Below are positions 12,677 through 26,280 of a DNA stretch of 64,000 bases, piece after piece. The first letter of the stretch is position 1, and the number at the start of each line of letters is the position of its first letter. The notes beneath the pieces were generated by a model. It was not told where the DNA came from, ran no database searches, and saw only the letters and a program-made list of their open reading frames with translations. The DNA is taken from the NCBI GenBank assembly GCA_003993805.1, contig RSEF01000017.1:8247111-8311110 (forward strand), written 5' to 3'. A program made the translations under genes and the position numbers. This DNA comes from Himantopus leucocephalus (Eukaryota > Chordata > Aves > Charadriiformes > Recurvirostridae).

Positions 12677-14297
12677 ACTGGCTATGTTTTCCAGCAGAGC
12701 TCGGGTTCAGCGCAGGGATGGGAGTCGGTGGTGTGGATTTCGGAAGCCCCCCGCACCTCTCCAATCTTCACGGGAAACCCAGCCACATCCACGGGGAGCT
12801 GTGAGATGCCGCGCAGCTGGAAAACTCCTGTCCTTCCCCAAGTGCTTAAGCAGAACAGAAAAATCCGAGTTCTTTGACTTGCCCAGGGTGTCCCCCGGCT
12901 TTGAGAGAGCAGGAAGCTGCTAATGCTTCAGCCCAGAGAGCATCTTCCCTCCCTTCGGCCATGGACATTTTAAAAATGTTCTGTGATGGAGAAAGAAACA
13001 TTTCTTAAGTACCATTTGATGTCTCGGAATGGCTCCAGGGCTAGAGAAAACATGTTTATTTACTACTATGCTGATTTCAATGCAAAAGATTGGTTCAGCG
13101 ACTAGAGGAAACAAAATAGGCAACATTTTCCATAATGTCTGCAAAGTGTTCTTGGGCTGACGAAAATATTTTCTTTCTTTCTCTCTCTTCCCTGCATTTT
13201 TTTTTTTAATCTAGCATTTCAAATTGAAGAATGGCTTGAGGGCTGAAGAAATCACTTGATAAAATACCCACCATTTACATTCTTGCAGGAGAAAAGCTAA
13301 CTTTTTTTTACTTTATTTTTTTTTTCCATCTGAAGGGTAGTTTAGTGAAGCAGAAGAAATAACCCCGCAGTATCCCACGTCCATTTAACCCTTCCTGGCT
13401 GCAGCTCCTGAGTTAAACATCAGCCGTTCACTGCAAAGCTTTAGGGATTTTGTTCCTTCTCCAAATTTCGGGCTCTAAGGATGCTGGAGATGGTTCAGAC
13501 ACGCTTTGCATCGTGCTTCCCAGTTGTGTGTCTGAGCTGCGGGAAGGAGCCGGCCCGGCCGGGCACCAGCTGTCGGGGAGCCCACGGCAGAGCGACGCCG
13601 CACCAAGGCTGCGATGGAGCCAGGGAGCAGAGGACATAATTATTTTGAGCAGAGATGGGACTTCCCAGCAAAGTCGGTACTGAACAAGACCTTCAAGACC
13701 TTTCTAATCGTCCTGCCTCCGGACCTGCTGCCGCGGGGTGGCCATCGACGTGGCCGAGCCGTGCCACGGCCCAGCCTGGGCTGCTCCCCAGCGCTTTGCG
13801 GCTGTGCGAATCACCACGAACGCCCAGCGGAGCGGCTCCGGGCTGCAAGAAACGCCAGAATTAAGCAGTCTGTCTGAGAGACTGCTTTTCCTGAAGCAAT
13901 CCTTCAGAGGACTTTGCAAAGCAGATCAGTTGCCATATCAGGATGAGTTTTTGTAACCGGGACAGGAGTTTTCTTTGTAGGTAGAAACAGTATTATCTAC
14001 CCAGTGCAACACCCCCAACCGGTATTTGCATTATGCTGCGAACTACGAGGCAATCTGGCAGTGAGAGAAAGTGACCTGCTACCAGAAACCTGTGCTTTGA
14101 TGGTACGTTTAGCCAACACCTCAGTGTCATCGGTGTTCCGAGGAGAGAGGAGGGGACGCAGCAGCTATATTAGAGCTGTATAAAGTTCATTGGGATTAAC
14201 ATACTGTCCTGAATAGCAGCAAATGACAAAACAAAATGTATCAGAAACCCTCATTTACGTTATTTATTTATGGCAGATCGATTTGCCTTTTCCTAAC

Positions 14298-14537
14298 GGG
14301 CACAAACTTGAGCATAGGGAGTTATATCTAAACATCAGGAGGGACTTCTTTCCTTTGGGGGCGGCAGAGCAGTGGCACAGGCTGCCCAGAGAGGTGGGGG
14401 AGTCTCCCACTCTGGAGCCATTCCAAACCCGCCTGGACGCCGTCCTGTGCCACTGCTGGAGGTGCCCCTGCTCTGGCAGGGGGTGGCACTGGGGGAGCTC
14501 CAGAGGGCCCTTCCAACCCCGACCGTTCTGGGATTCC
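14298..14537 (+). mobile_element. CR1 LINE, 5'-truncated 3' portion
   Basis: The segment reads through the usual CR1 3' landmarks in order: 'gggcacaaacttgagca', 'aacatcaggagggacttctt', 'ggcacaggctgcccagaga', 'gtggggga gtctccc', 'aaacccgcctggacgc', 'gagggcccttccaacccc' and a degenerate 'ttctgggattc' end. At about 240 bases it is a typical 5'-truncated insertion of the non-coding 3' region. The tail has only one recognisable repeat unit, so the copy looks old or internally damaged. The precise 5' edge is uncertain by perhaps 20 bases. Confidence 0.88.
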
Positions 14538-16475
14538 TCTCCCCATCACACAGCCAACTTTGCCAAATTCTACGTTTTGCTTGCTGTGCTCCAGCCTGCA
14601 AGAGGAGAAACCATCTTTAATGCCCTTGTACAAAACTGAAACACCGTGAGGGAAGAGCTGGTTCCTTGGGGGATTTGTTGCGATCGGTGCAGCAGAGCGG
14701 AGCGGTGCGGGAGGATACCGAGGTTCTGGCCGCACACAGCAGTAACTATCTCGGTGCACACCTCTCGGCCACGAAGCTCAAAATGGGTCTGAAGGTAGGG
14801 ATTATGCCTGCTTTTCCCTTTGGAAAAATGGACATAAAGAGGTTAAATGACAACCTGTGACCACGCCGGGAATTCGTCTGCTGGCTCTGCCTCCTTAGTC
14901 TCCTGCTCCTCTGCTCCTCGACCGCTCTGTGGTGTCTTCATTTCACTTCCCACTCCGGAATTACACTCTGCTCCCAGTAGGGAGCCTTGCTGGCGTGTAT
15001 TTCACTGGGAAAGCTTTAACCCTGCCACAGTAAATCTCTCCTGGGTCAGGGGGGGTCTCATTCCAGCCCGGCAATGTTTTCATGTCAGCCCCGCAGAGAT
15101 CTCCGGGGAGGCCCAGGGCTCACAATTGGCATTTTGACGGTGTCTGAGCTCTCTGAACCAGACCATGACCCTGGGAGATAACTGCCGTTGCAGCCCGCTT
15201 GGAACATTAGTAATTGCGATTGCCGGGCGCGATCAGCCGTGACGGGACGATGAACGGCGTATTCGCCACACCTTGCTGTTACCCATCAGGCTTGAGGCGG
15301 GACAGGACGCTAACACCGCATTTTGGGACAAGCCCCTGAAATCTTTGCTCAGCCAAAGCTGCAGGACCCAGGGAGACAATTTCTTACCCAAGGAAGCCTT
15401 TCGTTTGTTGTCTTTGGTGACTGTTCAGCTCAGTTATTTTTTTTTCTCCCCCGGGTATTCTCCTTTCCAGCTTTTGAACGTGGTGTGACGGCCCCAGTCG
15501 TCCCAACCCTCCGGCTGCTCCAGCTCACGTAATCCCCACCAGCAAATGGGAAAGATGGCTCTGCCGCCTCCCTCCTGCGGGCAGGGCGTCCCACACCAGC
15601 ATCCCCAGTAACACCATGGAGTCCCTGATGGGAGAAGGCGCTGCTCAGAGCGAGCCAGTGCGATGGAATTGGATGTCAGAGTTGTTATTTTTTATAAATA
15701 AAGTCAATAAAGTTCTGAGTTCTTTCCATTCGACATCTGCGCAAGGCTCGGGCATCGCCCTATGCCGCGCGGTCGACGTGGTGCCAGCGGTGGTTACTTT
15801 GACTACAGCCAGGCTTATTCGGTTTGCATTAAAATGATTAGGAATAAGTTAAAACAAACAGAAATGAGTGTCTCCAAGGTGGCCGCCTCGTCCTAACCGA
15901 AACTGGTACAAGGCTGCGTGTAAAAAGGCTTTACTTGTTTGTAAATAGAGAAATCCTTCGGATCCTGTCGTGAGAATTGCTCCAGAAGCGCACGGCACCG
16001 CCTGCTCCCAGCTGGGCCTCCCACGAGGTGAGAGTCGGACAATAACAAAAATAATGTATCGCTGGCCTGCTTTAATAGTCATTTATTACATAACGGTGTG
16101 GTGACGGTGCAGGCGGGAGAAGAGACAAACCCGGTCCCGGGAGGCGTTTGCACTCTGGCTGTTAATTCACGTGCGGGGACTAAATCCGCCAGCGCATCTG
16201 AAGCTGCCGGGCTCCGACTCGGGGAGGAAGCCCCGTGGCTCCCGACCTCCCCAGACACAGACTGCAGACCGTGTTCCCAGGAGCCGCATTAAAATAAAAT
16301 TTTCAGAAAAACATCTACTTTCATCTTAAAGACTCAACATGTTGGTGGAGAGAACCTCTCCTTGTAACTGATCTTGATATTTAATTGCCTTTCCTGCTCA
16401 GAAATTGCATTCAACTTGAATCGGCGCAATTCACAGGACCTTACAAGCCTCCCTCTCTGGCTGACTGCTTTCTCA

Positions 16476-16555
16476 TTGAGGTCTGACCGTGATTTCTGCT
16501 CCCAGGTTGTACCATNGTTGAGGTCTGACCGTGATTGCTGCTCCCAGGTTGTACC
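16476..16555. repeat. 38-base direct repeat around a single N: unmerged contig join
   Basis: Bases 16476-16513 recur at 16518-16555 with a single mismatch (t to g near the middle), and an N sits at 16516 between them. As at 11055-11106, this is the signature of two overlapping contig ends laid end to end. One copy is probably not present in the genome. Confidence 0.78.
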
Positions 16556-19479
16556 TGGGCTGTGTGAGCATACGTCCCGTTAGCGCGGGACCTACTGAAC
16601 CCAGCAACTCGGGTGACTGCGATGACTCTCGTTAGGATTAGCCCCAGCTAATTTGAGGTCATCTGTTTGCTTTAAAGAGTTTGAAAGCGGGGCAAGGAGC
16701 CTGCCTTGCTGGTTTAGCAGAGAGGGTGAAGCCGGGCTGGGTGTCCCCTGGTAACACGGGGGGGTATCTGCAGCCAGCATGGAGGTTTTGGGGACACTGA
16801 GCAACGCCCGGTGATGTGTCTCAAACCAGAACTCCCTGCAGACTGTCTCAGGCTTCTCACATAGAACGGCTCATTTCTTTGGTACAACCATCACTTTTTC
16901 AAAGTCCTTCCTGGATAATAATTTTAATTCATTTCAAGTTGACTGCTCCGTTGACCGCTGAGCAAATAAACGGTGTTCAGCCCCTCCCTACAGATTCCCT
17001 TCCACATCTCACCGCTTTGTGATTTAGATGTGCAGAAAGACGAGGCAGATGCCTTAAATCAAGCAGCTCAGGTCACCTTTGGAGGGGCAAATAACTCTGG
17101 CCAGGTGGAAAGGCGATGAGGTGGCCACGTATCTGTTCTGCGGGAGACAGTGATACTCTCAACAGGAGCGTGAAGCTGCCTGAGATGAAGTCAGGCACTT
17201 AATTTTTCGAAGCGAAGCATGTAAATGAGAGACTGGCATAATCGGTCTGTGTTTCCCCTTCCTCTCTGCAGAAGAACATTTTGGTTTGAAGTGTCTGTGA
17301 TGTGACTGATACAGCAAGTCACTGTTGTCAGAGCCGTGATGCATGAGCTGATGCTGCAGTGCTGGAGGGGGAAGCGGGTAACCTTGGCTCCCCGCTCCTC
17401 CTCTGCCGGAGCCCAGGACCCAGTGTCACCGGCGGGCGCTGCTGGGAAGTGGCTCTTTCACCACTGGAAGTGGGCTAATAGTAATACCGGCACCCACTGA
17501 AGATTTGATCTGTTAAGGTTAGCACGCGGACAGCTGAACCAGCAGACCTGGGCTCCTGTCTCCTCCAGCGACGGCTCCGTGCAGCTCCGGGCTTGGCTCA
17601 GGTGTCTCCTGAAATGTTGCTGCTGGAGATGAGATAGTCTGGTTTTTTATTTTGAACGATCGAGGTGATCTTCTGAGTGATTAAGCGATAACTTAATTCA
17701 TGGTGAGAATTTTAGTGTTTTAGGACTGTGAAATTTCTTAAATATTTAGCTCCAACTAAATACTGTGAGAACGTCCTGAGAAAAGAGCGCCCGACTGTCA
17801 GCTCCTCTCCCACCGCCTCTGCCCGCCCGGCCCAGCCTCTCCCAGGAGAGGAGAGGAGGGGAATTGGGAAGTGCTCAGCAAATTACAGGATCAAACATCT
17901 CCCTTTCAGCAGCGAGACACGCCGGGCAAGGACGTGAGGAGTGGGGGAGACGCCCTGCATCGCGGGGTGCCTTCCACACCTGCATAATGACCCAGGTAGA
18001 GGATGCTCTGCAGGGGCTGGCGGGGTGTAAACGAAAATAAAAATTTGGGGGGCACAACCCCCCAAATACTCAGAAAAATGAGGAGCTGGGTATTTTCCTG
18101 CTGGGCTCATCCAACGGCTGCTCCTCGAGCCCACTGCCGTGCTCCAGAGCCGCCGGCAGCACTGCGGCCGTGCTGGCGTTCCTGCCGGGCAGTCGCGCCG
18201 TACCTGACCTCTGTACCGTCACATCAGGAGCATCCAATGTAACACAGGAGAGACTTTTGAGGGGACAATTGTGTCCAGATTCTCTGTTGTTTGGAAAAGT
18301 GGCATCCCATCACCCAGCGAGAACGGCGCCAGCACCCCTGAGTCCCATCAGAAAACATATTTTAATCCGCCTTTCTACTCTGGAGGAGCCTCTCACTGCT
18401 CCGGTTACTGCCGGGGCTGAACTCCTGCGAGGGGATCAACTGACGACACGCAGAGGCCCCTGAAGCACCGCAGATGTGGTCAGGAGTTCGTGCTGCTCTC
18501 GGTGGAACAGAACTGATGGCTGATTGTCATTGCCAAGCAAGGTTTTGCTCATTTTTTATACTCGGGCTATTTCTGTATCTCTTTTGGCAGAAATCAGGAG
18601 GGAAAAAAAGCAAAAGAAAAAAAATTTATGGCGTTTGATGCCTCCCTCTGCTACAAAGGAAAAATGTACATGTCTTTGGGTGACAATCTTGCCAATTAAA
18701 GTTATCTTAGAAAATATGTACAGTTACAATCAAACCAACTTCTCCCCAGGACAAATGCTCCATGTAATTTGTTCTGCAGAGCTGATGGAGGATTTTAATA
18801 TGGCAGCTACGGCAAAAAGCAGATCCTGAAGATGACCTCTTTTATAAGGTTGGTGCATTGCACACAAAAGATTTCCAAAGCGGCTCCTGCTGCTGAATTC
18901 AAGCCAAAACTCTTAATATTTCCCACACAACCACAGTGTGATCTTATCACGGGAGCCACAGTCAAAGCCCGTGCATTGGCACAGCTCCTTTGCTATTGTT
19001 GAGAAAGTCTCCATACGAGAAAACTTAGAGTAATAATGATCCCTCCCAAAGCGCATTGTTACTCTTCACGCTGTATTTGCCCTGGTAGCTCCACCGTTCA
19101 AAACGGAGAGGACAACCCAAGAAAAGCCATCGCTTCAACTCCCTCAGGACAACGCTCTAAGTGATGAGAAAGAGCTTCGCCAGCCAAAGATCTATGGGAA
19201 AGGAGACTTCAGCCTATTAATTCTCCAGGTTCCCCACAACAGTTGTGAGAGCTTTTGTTTCCCATTGTTGTAAGACAAATTTCTAATCCACTCCTCATTA
19301 GGAGCTCTGCAGTGATGTGACGTCCTGCCCGGCCCCCAGACTCATCCATCGTCACGGGACGTCTCGGACCTGCTCCGAGGTGCTCCCGCTCCTGGCCGGG
19401 CCGGGCTGGGCTCACTGGCGCCAGGCAGAAGCAGGAACTGGAGCACCAGTTAATGCACACAAAAGCCTGGAGAAAAAAA

Positions 19480-19760
19480 CCTACCATGATTTACCCACAT
19501 GGAGTTCAATAAACATTAGATCTGATGGCATTCATCGTTTTTTCATAGCATGCTCGATTACTGCTTCAGTTATTGCTCAAATGACATCATTCCTGGCACA
19601 GGAATTGATTGATTTTTTAATGAATATTCATATGGCATTTCAGCCAGGAGTAGGCATTAATATTCTAAGAAAGAAGAATGAAACGTACATCCTAATTTAA
19701 TGAATGATTGTAAATATGTATCTGATGGATAATGTGACGATGAGCATTTAAAAAGGCATC
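19480..19760. other. AT-rich island, candidate conserved non-coding element
   Basis: A clearly bounded AT-rich segment containing 'gaattgattgattttttaatgaatattcatatgg', 'ggcattaatattctaag' and 'ctaatttaatgaatgattg'. The density of ATTGATT, TAAT and ATTA cores is high, and GC-rich DNA flanks it on both sides. It has the look of a developmental enhancer, but conservation is untested. Confidence 0.3.
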
Positions 19761-20888
19761 CATAGTCACCTCGGGCGCTTTGCTTAGGAACAAAGGGGCA
19801 ACCAGGACGCGGGCAGGGCAAAGGGGGCGAGGGAAGAGGTGGGACTGGGCCACCCCGTCAGGGTGCTTCTGCCCAGCTTGGCACGACACGGATGCCCTGT
19901 CGCTCAGGTCGGGATTCTGCAGCCAGCCCATCCCACACCTTACGTGCCCCGAGATAAACCATTTAATTATTGGTATTAAATTGACAGTGCTTACTGACCC
20001 CAGGTGGGACTGGGGCTGCGACGTGGTAAGCACTGGAAAACGTTGACGAGAGCGAGCTGCGAAGCTCTCCGCGAAGCGGCAGGAGATGAACAAGGGCGAC
20101 AGGAGAGAGCACCCATCCCCTCTGTGCCCGCTGGGTGCTGGGCACCCGTCCCGTCCCCCCGCCAGCGGCTGCCGTCCCACCCCGGCGATCCCGGGGGCTT
20201 GTTTGAGCCGGTCCTGCTGAGGCAGGCAGGTAGAGCACCGGCTCTATCCTCCGCGGAGCTCTGTCATGTTCAATACCCTTCACCGTATTACGAATTCAAG
20301 GCTCGCGGTCCCCGAATGTACATATATTTGTCAAACACTCTTAAGATGTCTCCCTGTTCTGAGCGCTGATCCTTTGTGAAGGCAACAGTTGCAGTGCTTT
20401 AGCAGCGACAACGGGCTCAGTCCTCCCCTCCTTGCGCCAGTCCCAGCTCTGGAAAGCGTTAAAACACGGGCTCAGCGCGTCGCTGCTTAGAGCCTCTTAG
20501 GCAGGCGTTTAATTTAAATGCGTGTTCAGTCCCGCGGGGAGAGCACACACCTGAAGCATCTTCTGGCAGCAGGGCTTAAATCAGGGCATCGCCATTAAAG
20601 TCACCGAGGTGACAGGCATGAAAGGCTATTTATACCCAGCGGCTTTCTATTGTGCAAGGGAGAGAACAGGCCCTTCTGCTGACAAAGCAGAAGCACGCCT
20701 CATCCCCACATGAAATGCAAAGAGTAATACCCTAAATTCCCTGCAACCCTTGCAGAATCGCAGCCAGGACCGCGCCGAAATCTCCCCTGTACTGAGACCG
20801 AGGGGCAGGGACCCCAACGGCTACGGAACTTGTTGTTCTTTCCCTCTCCGATCAAATCAACCACTTGCTATTCCTCTTAGCAGCTGAC

Positions 20889-20909
20889 GGGGGGGGGGGG
20901 GGGGGGGGN
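20889..20909. repeat. Poly-G run ending in a single N
   Basis: Twenty G followed by one N at 20909. Long G homopolymers are a known sequencing failure point, so the N probably marks an unresolved homopolymer length or a join across it. Confidence 0.9.
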
Positions 20910-23097
20910 AGGAGAAGGGCTCTGTTCTCTCCAGCGCCCTGGAAGCGCAGCCCTGCAGCCGAGGGCTCTTGTTTGCGCATCAAGATGCGTGGGACCGAGT
21001 TTGCCGATAAAAATATATACAAAGTTATGCTTGGTATGGAACAAGCAGGCAGTAGCTGCCGAAGACTTCACAACATCCCGCGGTTGGCTCGCCTCCAAAA
21101 TACCCAAACAAAACAAAATTCAGTTGGCATCTCTGCAGATTGAAGCGAGTTTGCTTTTTTGCAGCAATTGCTGAACAAACGTTTCGATACTGTGCCGCCG
21201 CCCCCGCCCCTGCTTCCCCCCCCCCCGAATCATGTGCTGGGAGGATGCAGAAGATGTTCAAGGTCGCGGGCAGGCTGTGAACCAACCCGGCCGTTGCCCA
21301 TCTCTGTCCTCTGTGGGTTTGCTGTGCCGCATCAACCGACATCGCGGAGCACGCGCCGAGGGCGGCCGGTGCGTTTGCCCAGCGGGACCCACAGCGGAGG
21401 GGTGGTTTCTCCAGAGGGGCTGAGCCGCAGGGGTCGGCACCGCTCGCTTCTTATTATGCTGAGGGATTTTGGACCCCCCCCAGAGAGGTGCAGCTTGGAC
21501 ACCTGGGCTGAATTCAACCCCTTGTGCTTGCCGTTCAGATAGGAAAAGCAAAACCGTCTTCCCGCTGCTGGTCCCGCTGCTCTCGAAGGCAGCGGGGTGT
21601 TTCTACGCAAGCCGGGAAGCGCGGCAGCAATGCGGGGGCTGCAATGGCAGCACCGTTCCAGCACCGTTCCACCATTTCCCAGCAGCCTGGGAAAAAACCC
21701 ACAGCGGCCGCTTGAAACGAGGGACTCCAGGATTTGGCCTCATATCTCTTGTGCTACACACCGACACAAAGCAACGTACATCTTCTGTACGTACGCACAT
21801 TGCAACTTGACCTTATGAGCATTGCTTTCAAATGCCTTATTTATTTCCCCAAGAACAGGCAGTTTTGTTTGAGAAGAACACAAGGTGAAATCCTGACCTC
21901 GCTGAAAGCGCTGAGAGTTTGCCATTGACTCCAGCAGAACCAGACGCTTACCCGGAGCTATAACCGGGTTACAGGTCTTGGTTCTTGCTTCAGTTCTTCG
22001 TTGGTGCTTGATGCTTTAAAGGAAGAGCCCAACGATCCTATAGCCCTTTCATGCATGCCCACCGTTCCCAAAGAACGGAAAAAGCAGCATCAGTCCCCTC
22101 CTGCCCTCTCTGGTAAGCACTTACAGTCCTTGAAGCGTGAAATTTGCTTGCCCTTATTTGTAGCACATTGCTATCATGTCGTTACTGATCATAAAAATTA
22201 TCCCGTGTTTTCTCAAAACCCGGCACCGCGTTCATCCCTTCCTGAAGGGAACGTGTGAATATAGGCATAACTTAAACAAACAGCCTCTGTGGAAACCACC
22301 CCCCTGCTGTTGCAAAGAGAAGTGCACTCCCCTGGCTTTGGACAGCCAGATTTCAGAATTAAATGTATTTCTGAGAATTTTGACCCAGCTAGCGCCGCAA
22401 AGCCCTAACGGCACCTCCCCCCCTCCCCGAGCACAGCAATAGCTACTCTGCAACCAAACCTTCCCATGCACCCAGAGGAGCGCTCTTTGTACACTGTCTT
22501 AATCAGTACATAAAATGCTTTCAGTGAAATGCTGCCTTCTTCTGTTTATTTGTCACAACTGATGCTCTGGTGAACAGTAAATAGGAAATTTGTTGGCAGA
22601 TCAGCGCTACCAGCTCGGTTCGTTAGGAAAGGCGGGAGCACCGGAGAACCGCGCGCGAGGCCCCGCTGTGACTCGCGCCGGACCCGCAGTCCTTGAAGCT
22701 CAGCAAGTTGTACAAATCCTGAAAACGCATAAATCTCTCCTAAACTGAACGTGGCAAAAGCAGGACGGTGCACGTTTTATCCTTACCAGTAAGGACCAGG
22801 TTATTAAAAGGAGGTGGGCTGATTAAATCCATGTACGCACAAGAAGAATTCACCATCAGTTTTGCTAAGAAAACTTCACATTTCCAATTCCGTCCATTTT
22901 AGCCGCGCGTGCGGCTCCCCGCTGGCCCGCCTCGCCCCCAGCCCCGCTGCGTTGCACAACACCGGGTTTCGTGTTTGCCACCAGGCAGCTTGCAGTCAGC
23001 CTCACATGGAAAAGAAGGAAGTAACAGTGCCTACATTGCACATAACTGCGAGCAAACGCGTTTCCAAGAAACTATTAAGCAGTGTTCATTTGAAGTT

Positions 23098-23104
<7 letters not shown>

Positions 23105-23131
<27 letters not shown>

Positions 23132-23132
23132 N
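23105..23132. repeat. Poly-A run ending in a single N
   Basis: Twenty-seven A followed by an N at 23132. No gene-like or SINE-like sequence precedes the run, so I do not read it as a retrotransposon tail. The N suggests unresolved length. Confidence 0.85.
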
Positions 23133-26121
23133 TGGCTTGGAGCTTTTTTATGAAATTCAGATTTTAAGTGAAATGCGCCCAGGCAACATCAGTAATGCAG
23201 CAGCGCCAGGCTGCACGCAGCAATGCGGCGTCTCGGGCTCTGATGGATGAAGCAGGGATCCAAGTCCTCCCCAGCGCCAGCCACCCACCGGTCCCCTCCC
23301 CGGCCACTGTCCCCTTCCAGCGGGGCGGGCAGGAAGGAGCAGCGACCCACAGTCCCCAGGGCGCAGCCCGGCACCTCCACGCACTCCCACCCCGGGCAGC
23401 GATGGCGAAGGGGCTGGCGGGCGCGGGGGACACGTTCCATTCTGCTGAGCCCGCAACGAGGCGGCACCGTCCATCCCGGGGACGCGCAGGCAGCTCCTGC
23501 CTGGGGACACTGCCGGGCTCTGCCAACGCCTGCCCCAGCCCAAACACCTTCCCCGGCCAAAGGCTGCTCCATCGCCCCCCCAGCCCCCTCCCCTGCCCTG
23601 GGGTGGGCTTTGGCCCCAAATCACAGACGGCGGCAGGGTCGGCCCTGCGCTCGCCCAGCTGGGCTGGCCGGGGACCGGGGTCCCGGGGCTGCGTGGGTCC
23701 CCACGCACAGGGATGGTGGCAGGAGACTCGCCGGGACACAGCGGCTCTGTATGAAACGGCTCCTTTGTGCCGGGCGGGCACACAAAGCCAGGCGTAGCAC
23801 ACAGCAGCAATTGTTCCTTCCGAGGTTCGCATGGACGAGGCCACTGTCCCCCCGGTGGCTTCAGACGCCCTCGATGTCGAACAGGCAACATTAAAGTAAC
23901 TGCATTAGGCTTTTAAAATATACACCGCTGTAATTTATTTTTTAAACCATTGCTCACTTTAAGAAGCAGGGAGATAAGGCTCCTTTGAAAAAAAAAAAAA
24001 CACCTCTTTGCCCATCTAAATTCTCCCCATTACTGAGCAAATGGTTTGCAACAACAAATTTATTCCGCAGCGTCTCCTGTGCTCTTTTTTTTGTTTGAAA
24101 AAGCCACAAACAGATTGTGATTTTCTCTAACGGATTCACCATCTGGGAAATTTTTCATGCAACTCCTTTCCTCACTGGGAGCAAGTTACTCGGAGGGGAA
24201 TTCCCAGCAGAGAGCAGACTCTGAAGGGATGGGTGGTTCATTTAATTAGCATGCATAATCTTGACGTCCTTACTCAGGCAAGACTCTCACCAGGGCCGAT
24301 GGGAGATTTTAATTTATTTTTTTTTAAAGAAAAGCTAAGGCCTTTGGTATTTGTCTCTTGGTGTTACATATAGTATTTTCCGTGCAGGGGAAAGTTGGGG
24401 TTTGGATGTATTAGAGACTCTGATTTACTACCGTCTTGTGCATCCGCGGTCAGGATGAGGCCCTTCCAGCCGCCCTCACGTGGCTGAGCGCCGGCGGGAG
24501 GAGAGCCCGCGGCAGAGGAACCGCTGCCTTTCGCACACTTACCCCGCCGGGGGAACCTCACACGTTTTTGGAGCACGTTCTCTGCGGCCCGTGGAGTGCG
24601 GGGTGGAGGTCAGCGGGGGAAGAGGCTCTCCAAAACCCGACACGCATCAGCTCAGAAAAGTGTCGCGTTTATACAGCCCTTATCCAAATTACATGGTCTT
24701 TTTTTCCCCCCCTAGTAGATGAATTTATTGCTCGAGAAAGATGTGGGAGAAGCAGGGATGCTCCTTTCATCTACGTTAAGCTAAAGCTGTTCCTACGGTA
24801 AAGGAGCCCCAGACGAGCCCCGAAGCGCAGCACACACGCAGTCGTAATTTCAAGCCACCCGAGCGGATTGCTCAGCGCAGACCCCGACAGCCCGGCTCTG
24901 CTCTCACCTAAGCACAGTTCTGATGGCTGCACGAGAAGATCTTACACTAAACAATTTTCACTGTCTCATTACTGGACAAAACTTCGCTTTGAACTGACAT
25001 TTTCTGGGCACGATGACTGCTTTGAAGCAGGGAGATAAAATTAGTGCAGAGAGTTGGCAGGTGAAGAAATGAGAAGGTTTTTTTTTTTTTTTCTTCTCCC
25101 AGCAGCAGAGCTGTCCAGGAGCTATGGAAACCTTGTTTGGCTAAATAAAAACGCAAAAAGATAACAAGGCTTCCTATTTTCCAGCAACATCTTCACTGGA
25201 ACAGCAGGCTATCTGCGTGCGCTAGAGGGTCCAGAATAGCTAAAGCCACTCCTGAAAGTAAAGGCACCGTGTTATTTTCCGCAACTGGTAGGAAATGCTG
25301 TCTCCTACCTCCCCAGGAGGGAAAGAAACAAAATCAGCAATTTAGGAGAACCCTGGGAAGAATTACAATGAGCTTTCAGGCAGGTAAGGCCCTTTAGGGT
25401 AAGGGGCTGGTCTCTTCTCCAGCCTGTTCCCAGTTTTTGGGACTTCAGACCTACAGGTTGGGTCAGAACCTGCCCCCAGCTTGTTGGGCAGTGCGGGGTG
25501 CCCAGGGTAGGAGCTCACTCTGGGAACTGGGCAAACAAGTTCTTCCTAGGAGATGGCAAAGGCTCAGAGATGTATTCAAAAATAGCATTAATAACAGAAA
25601 ATGCACATTTATATAGCGCATTCCTGAACCTTTTACTGTCATTGAGGCCGATATCCCACAGCACTCAACCAACTCTGCCATCGTGCTCATAGCACCAGCC
25701 ACATTGCTGCGCATTGCTTACGGTTTCCTGCGCAATACTGAAAGTGAAAATATATGCACTCTTGCCCAAATCATCCTCTCTTTTGGAAACCTCCTTCCCC
25801 TTTCTTTCAAGGCCCCCACTGTGTCTCTTCAGCTGTTAAGTTGGGATAACAGAAAGGAGCATCTCCTACACACGCAGGGATGTGGGTTGCTCTATCCACA
25901 CAAATATTTATTTCTTCAGTTCACCTCCAGCTCGGTCTGCGATGGTCCTCTCCGTGCCGGTTCTCCGAAGCCTGTGCCTCCACTGGCTCCAACCTTGCCA
26001 GCCGCTGGAGAACAAATCCCGTCCAGTGTCTGTTTTAGGATTTGGTGCTGCTGCACACGGCTGTGGCACTTTCCCCGTAAGAGCAACAGGAATTTCGAAG
26101 TCCATCATAGTAGGAATATTC

Positions 26122-26221
26122 NNNNNNNNNNNNNNNNNNNNNNNNNNNNNNNNNNNNNNNNNNNNNNNNNNNNNNNNNNNNNNNNNNNNNNNNNNNNNNN
26201 NNNNNNNNNNNNNNNNNNNNN
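26122..26221. other. Assembly gap of 100 N
   Basis: Exactly 100 N, standard filler for a gap of unknown size. As with the gap at 12534, the right flank is the 3' end of a plus-strand CR1 element. Confidence 0.98.
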
Positions 26222-26280
26222 AACAGTTGGACTTGATGATCTTATAGGTCTTTTCCAGCCATAATGATTCTATGATTCCT
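26222..26280 (+). mobile_element. CR1 LINE 3' end
   Basis: The flank reads 'gttggacttgatgatctta', then 'aggtcttttccagccataa', then 'tgattctatgattcct'. This is the diagnostic end of avian CR1: the 'ttgga(c)t-gatgatctt' word, the 'ggtc-ttcca' word and the octamer-type tail. The body of the element lies in the preceding gap. Confidence 0.82.

Noticed and set aside
23105..23131. Poly-A as the tail of a SINE or processed pseudogene
   Set aside because: No recognisable SINE or gene-derived sequence precedes it, no target-site duplication is visible, and the run ends in an N.
23157..23891. 244-codon minus-strand frame and overlapping long frames on both strands
   Set aside because: The DNA is GC-rich, and several frames on both strands are open at once. 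The translations are Pro/Gly/Ala/Arg-rich without any family motif or splice context, so these are chance frames.
25381..25470. Possible CR1 5' fragment ('ggggctggtctcttctcc')
   Set aside because: Only a dozen or so bases resemble CR1 and none of the neighbouring landmarks follow.
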